Assembly (NCBI GenBank): GCA_022825185.1
Contig: JAJDYK010000164.1
Coordinates: 1 to 64,000 of the forward strand
Origin: Candidatus Latescibacterota bacterium
GTDB taxonomy: Bacteria; Latescibacterota; UBA2968; UBA8231
Length of the DNA: 64,000 nucleotides
Direction of reading: 5' to 3'
Below, in pieces: positions 59,431 through 64,000 of the stretch. A program made the position numbers and the translations under genes. A model generated the notes under the pieces. That model was given only the letters and a program-made list of their open reading frames with translations, was not told the DNA's origin and searched no databases. The number at the start of each line of letters is the position of its first letter. Positions within the stretch are counted from its first letter, which is position 1.

Positions 59431-60092
59431 CGGCGCAACTCCTCCAGCACCGGCCCCAGCGTCGCCCACACGGTTTCCGCGACGATCTGATGGCCTTCAA
59501 CGTTGGGATGATTGCCGTCGGGCAGGTTCAGCGCGGGTTGGTCGCCCACGCCTTCTAACAAAAAGGGGATCAAAGCCGCGTCGTTTTTCTCTGCCAACGC
59601 CGGGAAGATCGCGGCAAACGCCTCTGTGTATTCCGCGCCCATATTGGGCGGCATCTGCATCCCGGCGATGACCAAGGCTACTTTGGAGTTTTTCGCTTTT
59701 ACCCGCTCGACGATTTGTTGCAGGTTGGCGTGGGTGTCTTTGGGGTCTATGCCGCGCAGGCCGTCGTTGGCTCCCAGTTCGAGGACGAAGACGTCGATGG
59801 GACGGCGCAAAAGCCAGTCAATGCGGCGCAATCCGCCGGCGGAGGTCTCGCCGCCAAGCCCGGCATTGAAGACCTCAAAGTTCCAGCCGAGCGAATCAAT
59901 CCGCGCCTGCACCAAAGCCGGGAAAGCCTGTTCGCGGTCGAGTCCATAGCCAGCGGTCAGGCTATCGCCAAAAAAGAGAATGACGCGGCTGGAGACTTCG
60001 GCGAGCTCAGTCGAGTCGTCCGCTTCTTCGGCAGAGACGCTGCCGCCGAGTAGCGCTAAGGCCAATGCGATGTATTTCACTTTTCGTTTCAT
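59427..60092 (-). CDS. tesA: Arylesterase / TesA-like SGNH hydrolase
   Basis: A 221 aa periplasmic lysophospholipase/esterase. Signal peptide at residues 1-21. The SGNH blocks are 'FFGDSLTAGYG' (nucleophile S44), 'GLGGETSAGG', 'LGANDGLRG' and 'DGNHPNVEGHQ' (Asp-His of the triad). It is convergent with the FtsX-type permease gene, as part of a cluster that in E. coli is ybbA-ybbP with tesA on the opposite strand. The gene symbol is given by family, not by proven activity. Confidence 0.9.
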   Translation of the reverse strand: MKRKVKYIALALALLGGSVSAEEADDSTELAEVSSRVILFFGDSLTAGYGLDREQAFPALVQARIDSLGWNFEVFNAGLGGETSAGGLRRIDWLLRRPIDVFVLELGANDGLRGIDPKDTHANLQQIVERVKAKNSKVALVIAGMQMPPNMGAEYTEAFAAIFPALAEKNDAALIPFLLEGVGDQPALNLPDGNHPNVEGHQIVAETVWATLGPVLEELRR

Positions 60093-60187
60093 AAAATCAC
60101 GTCAATTCTACCAAAGACCCCGTCGTGGTCAAGGTCTGAGCCTGCTCCTATATTAACATCTTCTCTAAACTACACCTCGGAGCCTTC

Positions 60188-61141
60188 ATGCAAACTACCA
60201 TCTTAGGTCGCACCAACTTAACTGTCTCGCGCATGGGCCTAGGCGCTGGCGGCCACAGCCGAATCGGGCGCAACGCCGGCCTAACCGACGCTCAATCCGC
60301 CGACCTCGTCCGCCATGCCTTAGACCACGGCGTCAACTTCATCGACACGGCCGAAGGCTATGGCACTGAAGCCATCATCGGCCAAGCCCTACAGGGCCGC
60401 GACCGCTCCTCCGTCGTCCTCTCCACCAAAAAATCCACCCGCCATGAGCAAGTTACCCCCAGCGCCTTGCAGACAAGCCTCGACGAGAGCCTAAAGCACT
60501 TACGCACCGATTACATCGACCTCTACAATCTCCACGGCGTCGTACCCCAAGACTACGCCTATCTCGTCAACGACATCTATCCTGCACTGCAAAAGGCGCA
60601 ACAGCAGGGCAAAATACGCTTTGTCGGCCTCAGCGAAATGTTCAACGAGGACTTCGAACACACCATGCTCCAGCAGGCCCTTGCCGACGACCTATGGGAT
60701 GTCCTGATGGTCGGCTTCAATCTGCTCAACCAGACTGCCCGCGCTAACGTCTTCGCACAAGCCATCGCGCAAAACGTCGGCATCCAAATTATGTTCGCCG
60801 TCCGCAAGGCCCTTAGCAACCCCAACAACCTGCGTACATTCACCGACGCCCTCGTCGAAAAGGGACAAATCGACCCCGCCGACCTTCGGCTGAGCTCAGG
60901 TCGAAGCCTCGACGCCTTCCCCGACTTCCTGCTAGCAGAAGCCCCATCCCTACCCGACGCCGCCTATCGCTTCTGCCGCGACGAGCCTGGCGTCCACGTC
61001 GTCCTCTCCGGCACGGGTAACGCCGCCCACCTCGAAGCCAACCTCGCATCTTTCGCCCGCCCGCCGCTAACGCAAGAGACGCGCGACCGACTCATCCACA
61101 TCTTCCGCCGCGTCAATTCTACTACAGGGCAAGCGGTGTAG
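60188..61141 (+). CDS. Aldo/keto reductase family protein
   Basis: A 317 aa (alpha/beta)8 oxidoreductase. The catalytic region 'NFIDTAEGYGTEAIIGQAL' carries the Asp and Tyr, and 'VVLSTKKS' the Lys of the tetrad. 'LRTDYIDLYNLHGV' provides the His. The NADPH-binding C-terminal part is only weakly like the standard 'SGRNxxxLxxN' pattern. It is followed after 34 bases by the convergent XRE gene. Substrate unknown. Confidence 0.9.
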   Translation: MQTTILGRTNLTVSRMGLGAGGHSRIGRNAGLTDAQSADLVRHALDHGVNFIDTAEGYGTEAIIGQALQGRDRSSVVLSTKKSTRHEQVTPSALQTSLDESLKHLRTDYIDLYNLHGVVPQDYAYLVNDIYPALQKAQQQGKIRFVGLSEMFNEDFEHTMLQQALADDLWDVLMVGFNLLNQTARANVFAQAIAQNVGIQIMFAVRKALSNPNNLRTFTDALVEKGQIDPADLRLSSGRSLDAFPDFLLAEAPSLPDAAYRFCRDEPGVHVVLSGTGNAAHLEANLASFARPPLTQETRDRLIHIFRRVNSTTGQAV

Positions 61142-61175
61142 GGATTTCGGCGATAATAAGCTCTGACTGATGAGG

Positions 61176-61484
61176 TCAAGGGTTAGTTTCAGGACTAAAA
61201 GACGGACCAGCTAACTCGTCCAACGCCACATTGAGCACGCCCGCGAGTCGGCGAAACAGGCCGAGAGTCCCGGGCTTCTGTCCGTTCTCAATCTGCGACA
61301 GATACCCTTTTGAGACACCTACTCGCTCGGCCAGCGAATCCAGCGTGAATTCGCGGTGCTTCCGCCACACGCGCAAGGGCGATTCGCCCGCGAGAATGGC
61401 CTTTACGACTTCGCCCGGAATCGTCTCGCCTGCTGCGTCCTCGGCCCATGCCCGTTCGACAATCTGCACATCCTGTTCGTTCAT
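61176..61484 (-). CDS. XRE-family transcriptional regulator (antitoxin-like)
   Basis: A 102 aa protein with an acidic N-terminal segment and a helix-turn-helix at about residues 42-95 ('LDSLAERVGVSKGYLSQIENGQ' is the core, cited over its 22-residue span in part). This is the size and layout of HigA-type antitoxins. No toxin gene precedes it; instead the outer inverted repeat of the nested elements begins 17 bases upstream of its ATG. The insertion may have separated it from a partner or its promoter. Confidence 0.85.
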   Translation of the reverse strand: MNEQDVQIVERAWAEDAAGETIPGEVVKAILAGESPLRVWRKHREFTLDSLAERVGVSKGYLSQIENGQKPGTLGLFRRLAGVLNVALDELAGPSFSPETNP

Positions 61485-61501
61485 CGGGGACTCTTCTTCG
61501 G

Positions 61502-61520
61502 TATTGGTCTATTTTGAAAT
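61502..61520 (+). repeat. Outer element, left inverted repeat
   Basis: TATTGGTCTATTTTGAAAT; pairs with 62752-62770 at 18 of 19 positions. Confidence 0.65.
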
Positions 61521-61524
61521 TTGC
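61519..61524 (+). repeat. Target-site duplication of the inner element, left copy
   Basis: ATTTGC, repeated directly at 62168-62173 at the other end of the inner element. Confidence 0.6.
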
Positions 61525-61546
61525 TGGTAGTGTCTCAGTTTGAAAT
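61525..61546 (+). repeat. Inner element, left terminal inverted repeat
   Basis: 22 bp, one mismatch to the reverse complement of 62146-62167. Its core TTTGAAAT is shared with the outer element's repeat. Confidence 0.72.
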
Positions 61547-61565
61547 TTTCCGGAATATAACAGTG

Positions 61566-62114
61566 TCAATGAGTCTTTTCTCCCTTCTCGTAGGCTTTTT
61601 TGATGGCCTCCTCAAAGACATCCAAGACCGTAAGATAGATGTCATTGGCTTCCTCAAAGGCGTCGAGGGCTTTATTGGCTCTCGACATCATGGTTTCTGT
61701 TGCCGGACGGCCAACGCGATGGGATTCATCAATGACACGATTGGCTTCATCTAAAGCACTCTTGGCTTCTGTTCGAGCAGTATCAGCTAGCCGGACTTCT
61801 TCAATCGTATGAAGGGCTTTATTGTAGCCGTAGGCGGTTGTCTGATAAATTGCATAGGCCCCTTTGACTTCTTTATTATTTTCTAAGACGGTCGCGGCTT
61901 TCTTGCGAGCTTCGTCATTGGCTCGGGAACTCGACCCTAAAGTATCCCAAGCCAGCCTAGTTTCCTCGTGGGCATAGATGGCTTCAAAATAGGCGTTTCG
62001 GGCTTTCTGGTAGGTTCGGTATGCTTCTACGGCTTTATCAAACGCAGTCGTCTCTTCGGCCAAGACCTCAACGCAAGATAAGAGGCCCAACAGGACGTAG
62101 TTGGCGATCTTCAT
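61566..62114 (-). CDS. Exported helical protein carried by the inner element
   Basis: A 182 aa protein. Signal peptide at residues 1-~19 ('MKIANYVLLGLLSCVEVLA'). The mature part is a long run of helix with Ala, Glu, Lys and regularly spaced hydrophobic residues ('AFDKAVEAYRTYQKARNAYF', 'ARTEAKSALDEANRVIDE'), suggesting a coiled-coil or helical bundle. No enzyme motif is seen. I chose the ATG at 62114 because GGAGG lies seven bases before it; the longer frame from 62168 runs through the terminal repeat. Base composition is less GC-rich than the chromosome around it. It fills almost the whole element. Confidence 0.75.
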   Translation of the reverse strand: MKIANYVLLGLLSCVEVLAEETTAFDKAVEAYRTYQKARNAYFEAIYAHEETRLAWDTLGSSSRANDEARKKAATVLENNKEVKGAYAIYQTTAYGYNKALHTIEEVRLADTARTEAKSALDEANRVIDESHRVGRPATETMMSRANKALDAFEEANDIYLTVLDVFEEAIKKAYEKGEKTH

Positions 62115-62145
62115 TGTATTGCCTCCGGTTGTGAGATTTATGCAG

Positions 62146-62167
62146 ATTTCAAACTGAGACACCACCA
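62146..62167 (-). repeat. Inner element, right terminal inverted repeat
   Basis: Reverse complement of 61525-61546 with one mismatch. Confidence 0.72.
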
Positions 62168-62173
62168 ATTTGC
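62168..62173 (+). repeat. Target-site duplication of the inner element, right copy
   Basis: ATTTGC, identical to 61519-61524. Confidence 0.6.
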
Positions 62174-62199
62174 TTGCATGAGGCTGGAGATCCGCAAGC

Positions 62200-62724
62200 T
62201 CAATCGAATAGGCTGCGGCGATATTTCTCCCTCCTGCACAGCTTTTCTAGAAAGTTTTGCGCTCTGGGGGAGAGTCCGTACCAACCCCCTTCGGAAATCT
62301 TTTCGATAATAGCGACAAGGTCCGCACCGTCCCCTATCTCCAGTTCCAGGTATTTTTCCTCGGACTTGACGGTATGATCATAACCACCCGTTTTCCACCG
62401 TACAGATATGCCCTCGTAGTGTCGTAGCTGTCCTTCAACTTCCTTGGCAACCTCGTAGCAACGCAATGCGTTATACGGGCCCGTCATCTTTTCTTTTTCG
62501 TCACGCCAAGCGTTTAGCACTTCACGCCACTGGACCTGCGTTATTCTCTCGTCATCCTTGTATCCCCGATAGAACCTCATTATCTGCTTGAGAGAGCTGT
62601 CCGAGGTTTTGAGCTTCTCCTTAAGCCGGAGCTTAAGTTTCTCGTCCGACCAGTCCTCACGTTCAGCGGTTTCAAAAATGTCCGCCATGATCTGTTCGCG
62701 CGAAACGTAGCCTTCTGTCTCCAT
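62200..62724 (-). CDS. Hypothetical protein carried by the outer element
   Basis: A 174 aa protein I do not recognise. It is highly charged (Lys, Glu, Arg) and mostly helical in the first 100 residues ('DWSDEKLKLRLKEKLKTSD'), with Trp at several positions ('WREVLNAWRDEKE'), then a short beta-rich part 'VRWKTGGYDHTVKSEEKYLEL'. No signal peptide or membrane helix. The ATG at 62724 has GGAAGG upstream. Its stop is 26 bases from the inner-element insertion site and its start is 27 bases from the right outer repeat. Less GC-rich than typical chromosome genes here. Confidence 0.65.
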   Translation of the reverse strand: METEGYVSREQIMADIFETAEREDWSDEKLKLRLKEKLKTSDSSLKQIMRFYRGYKDDERITQVQWREVLNAWRDEKEKMTGPYNALRCYEVAKEVEGQLRHYEGISVRWKTGGYDHTVKSEEKYLELEIGDGADLVAIIEKISEGGWYGLSPRAQNFLEKLCRREKYRRSLFD

Positions 62725-62751
62725 GAAAAAACCTTCCGTTTCTGGGTAGTG

Positions 62752-62770
62752 ATTTCAAAATAGACCACTA
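62752..62770 (-). repeat. Outer element, right inverted repeat
   Basis: ATTTCAAAATAGACCACTA, the inverted partner of 61502-61520. Confidence 0.65.
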
Positions 62771-62787
62771 GGTCTTCTTCCCTTCCC

Positions 62788-62822
62788 TTGACAATGTTCC
62801 AACACAATGATAATGTTGTGTT
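62788..62822 (+). promoter_or_regulatory. Promoter and palindromic operator of the nucleotidyltransferase/XRE/HicBA stack
   Basis: TTGACA at 62788-62793 is followed after 17 bases by TAATGT. The inverted repeat AACACAA (62801-62807) / TTGTGTT (62816-62822) spans the -10 region and abuts the ATG at 62823. No Shine-Dalgarno fits in the remaining space, so translation may be leaderless. Likely bound by one of the XRE or HicB proteins downstream. Confidence 0.55.
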
Positions 62823-63263
62823 ATGACACCTCCGTTCGACGCAACCGGAATCCTTCCACCAGGAGTATATTGGGCCAGTTGGGACGAGGTGACAAGTCGA
62901 TTCGGGGGGAATCCTTGGAGACAACGCCTCATTACTGGTCTCAGAGCGGCACTGAAAAATCTAAAGAGCGCAGGTTGCCGGACCGTCTATATCAATGGCA
63001 GCTTCGTAACAAGCAAAAACATACCAAACGACTACGACGCTTGCTGGGAAGAAACTGGCGTCGATCCGACGGCTCTCGACCCCGTTCTCTTGACATTCGA
63101 TCCCGGCAGAGCCACACAGAAAGCCAAGTACATGGGCGAGTTATTTCCCGCATCAATCACTGCTGACCCAAAGAGATTGTCGTTTTACGAGTTCTTCCAA
63201 ACAGACAAGCGTACTGGCAGACCCAAAGGGATTGTTGCCATAGACTTGGGAGGCTTCCAATGA
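62823..63263 (+). CDS. Nucleotidyltransferase-fold-like protein (DUF6932-like), probable toxin-antitoxin member
   Basis: A 146 aa protein. The segment 'VYINGSFVTSKNIPNDYDACW' (residues 55-75, with G59-S60 and D70-x-D72) has the GS...DxD layout of minimal nucleotidyltransferases. The N-terminal 'LPPGVYWASWDEVTSRFGGNPWR' resembles DUF6932-type proteins that are found before XRE genes. It overlaps the XRE gene by ATGA and is first in a four-gene operon with HicBA-type genes. Toxin role is inferred from this context. Confidence 0.68.
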   Translation: MTPPFDATGILPPGVYWASWDEVTSRFGGNPWRQRLITGLRAALKNLKSAGCRTVYINGSFVTSKNIPNDYDACWEETGVDPTALDPVLLTFDPGRATQKAKYMGELFPASITADPKRLSFYEFFQTDKRTGRPKGIVAIDLGGFQ

Positions 63264-63688
63264 TCAAAAACGAAAGGCAATATCGGCTCACCAAAGCGCA
63301 GGCAAATCGGTTTTCACAGACTTTGCAAAGCCTCGGCGAGGCCGACGGAGTACATCCGCTTATTGTCAAGGCACAACGCGAGGCCCTGAGCAGCCAGATC
63401 GCCGATCTGAAAGAGGAGTTGCGCGAATATGAATCTCTAAAGGCTGGACTGTTTCAACTCGATCAACTCAAGACCGTCGCCGAACTGCCGACTCTTCTAA
63501 TCAAAGCACGAATTGCTCAAGGACTGAGCCAAAAAGAACTGGCTGAACGCCTCGGACTGAAGGAACAACAAATACAGCGGTACGAGGCTACGGACTATGC
63601 CTCAGCCCGTCTCGCTCGGATCAAGGAAGTCGTCGGGGCCTTGGGTATCGGCAACTCATGCTGCACTATGGGAGAATCCAATGACTGA
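63260..63688 (+). CDS. XRE-family helix-turn-helix protein (antitoxin-like)
   Basis: A 142 aa protein. Residues ~35-75 form a coiled-coil ('ADLKEELREYESLKAGLFQL'), and ~82-135 the XRE domain ('IAQGLSQKELAERLGLKEQQ' core). The coiled-coil plus C-terminal helix-turn-helix is the layout of antitoxins paired with DUF6932-like or RES-type proteins. It overlaps both neighbours by a few bases, so the stack is co-translated. Probably binds the palindrome at 62801. Confidence 0.82.
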   Translation: MIKNERQYRLTKAQANRFSQTLQSLGEADGVHPLIVKAQREALSSQIADLKEELREYESLKAGLFQLDQLKTVAELPTLLIKARIAQGLSQKELAERLGLKEQQIQRYEATDYASARLARIKEVVGALGIGNSCCTMGESND

Positions 63689-63899
63689 ATACACTGTCGT
63701 CATCGAGAAAGACGAAGACGGTTATTATGTTGGCAGTGTCCCCGGCCTTCCGGGCTGTCATACTCAAGGAAAGTCAATTGACCAGTTGCTTGAACGGATG
63801 GAAGAGGCAATCGCACTCTGGCTTGAAGTCGAGGGCGAAGAGGGCGAAGACGCTCCGAGTCCGCTTGAACTGGTAGGCATTCAAAGAATATCCGTATGA
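63681..63899 (+). CDS. hicB: HicB-family antitoxin
   Basis: A 72 aa protein with the HicB partial RNase H-like fold: 'YTVVIEKDEDGYYVGSVPGLPGCHTQG' is the signature, cited over residues 3-29 in overlapping parts (DEDGYYV, then PGLPGCHTQG). It lacks a C-terminal DNA-binding domain, so it is the short form. The ATG at 63681 overlaps the XRE stop; its own stop overlaps the hicA start (ATGA). HicB precedes HicA here, one of the two known orders. Confidence 0.88.
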   Translation: MTEYTVVIEKDEDGYYVGSVPGLPGCHTQGKSIDQLLERMEEAIALWLEVEGEEGEDAPSPLELVGIQRISV

Positions 63900-64000
63900 A
63901 CAGAATGCCGCGTGTGACGGGTGCCCATGTGGTCCGATCTCTGCGGAAAGCCGCCTTCGGGCACCTGCCCCTGTTTCGGCTGCCCCTTCTGCACCTGCTT
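63896..64000 (+). CDS. hicA: HicA-type toxin, partial at window edge and apparently disrupted
   Basis: The first 21 codons read 'MNRMPRVTGAHVVRSLRKAAF', a good HicA opening. After this the usual 'x-V-x-R-x-R-G-S-H' strand with the catalytic His should follow; instead the frame gives a Leu/His/Pro-rich run to the end of the window. Either the gene is broken by an insertion or frameshift here, or the sequence beyond the window restores it. In another frame the last 40 bases give a Cys-rich run. Confidence 0.55.
   Translation, partial: MNRMPRVTGAHVVRSLRKAAFGHLPLFRLPLLHLL

Larger units (their letters stand above)
61525..62167. mobile_element. Inner 643-bp non-autonomous transposable element with one cargo gene
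   Basis: The ends 61525-61546 and 62146-62167 are 22-bp inverted repeats with one mismatch (TGGTAGTGTCTCAGTTTGAAAT on the left, in standard orientation). They are flanked by a 6-bp direct repeat ATTTGC, the expected target duplication. The only gene inside encodes an exported coiled-coil protein. No transposase is present, so movement must be in trans. Confidence 0.72.
61502..62770. mobile_element. Outer small element with 19-bp inverted ends, carrying a 174-aa gene
   Basis: Bases 61502-61520 and 62752-62770 are inverted repeats matching at 18 of 19 positions. Between them lie the 174 aa gene at 62200 and, inserted at the inner edge of the left repeat, the complete inner element 61525-62167. 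Removing the inner element leaves about 620 bp with one gene and no transposase. A clean target duplication is not seen; TCTTCTTC occurs just outside both ends (61492, 62773) but is low-complexity and offset by two bases. Confidence 0.5.

Noticed and set aside
61492..62780. TCTTCTTC at both sides of the outer element as an 8-bp target duplication.
   Set aside because: It is a simple-sequence string and lies two bases outside the repeats on each side, so it is not reliable evidence.
1..64000. CRISPR arrays, tRNA or rRNA genes, riboswitches.
   Set aside because: No regularly spaced repeats and no recognisable RNA gene structure were found on reading; covariance searches were not possible.

Overview
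The window is one continuous stretch of bacterial chromosome, GC-rich with tightly packed, often overlapping genes. The organism is probably a member of the FCB group, most likely Latescibacterota-like. The reasons are four phytanoyl-CoA dioxygenase-family genes, Gfo/Idh/MocA oxidoreductases beside them, a ceramidase-like hydrolase, and two secreted proteins ending in the 'NPFN' FlgD/Por-type C-terminal domain. This placement is an inference from gene content; no rRNA gene is present and I saw no tRNA gene.

Layout. 1-4.6 kb: PhyH dioxygenase, GNAT acetyltransferase, dcd, an Asp-box (BNR) protein and an ankyrin protein. 4.7-14.7 kb: a defence block made of Fic with a likely operator, then a type I restriction-modification locus (hsdM, hsdS, hsdR) with an AbiEi/AbiEii toxin-antitoxin pair between hsdM and hsdS. 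HsdR carries a C-terminal AlbA_2 (Schlafen-type) domain. 14.7-21.7 kb, minus strand: an operon of six overlapping genes with less GC-rich sequence. In order of transcription it encodes an XRE/ImmA-IrrE regulator-protease, a PIN-domain protein, an MBL-fold hydrolase, an E2-E1-JAB ubiquitin-like conjugation/deconjugation fusion, a four-helix membrane protein and a second, ComEC-like MBL protein. A 27-codon remnant of a probable seventh gene abuts the end of hsdR. This operon is the most interesting system in the window: it has conjugation and deconjugation chemistry but no recognisable ubiquitin-like modifier.

22-36 kb: mainly metabolic and accessory genes (two PhyH genes, two Gfo/Idh/MocA genes, serine hydrolase, BNR-like secreted protein, AbrB-Doc toxin-antitoxin pair, Nramp-like transporter, YkgJ, ceramidase-like protein, L,D-transpeptidase, lipoprotein). 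36-50 kb: housekeeping genes: glycerophosphodiesterase, apgM, a TnpB element, recJ, then a long plus-strand operon rsmB-PASTA-rpe-ffh-rpsP-rimM-trmD-rplS ending in a fourth PhyH gene. 50-54 kb: an AAA ATPase/DUF4276 pair, an orphan BrnA-like antitoxin, a PfkB kinase and a second AbiEii-like nucleotidyltransferase with a small partner. 54-61 kb: amidohydrolase, a second glycerophosphodiesterase, an ABC exporter pair with a TesA-like esterase (genes that also cluster in E. coli as ybbA/ybbP/tesA) and an aldo/keto reductase.

61-64 kb: XRE regulator, then two nested small elements bounded by inverted repeats, each carrying one non-transposase gene. After these comes a toxin-antitoxin-like stack (nucleotidyltransferase-fold protein, XRE, HicB, HicA fragment) with a palindromic operator abutting the first start codon. 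Starts were moved from the longest ORF to a Shine-Dalgarno-supported or family-typical codon where the sequence justified it; these are noted per gene.
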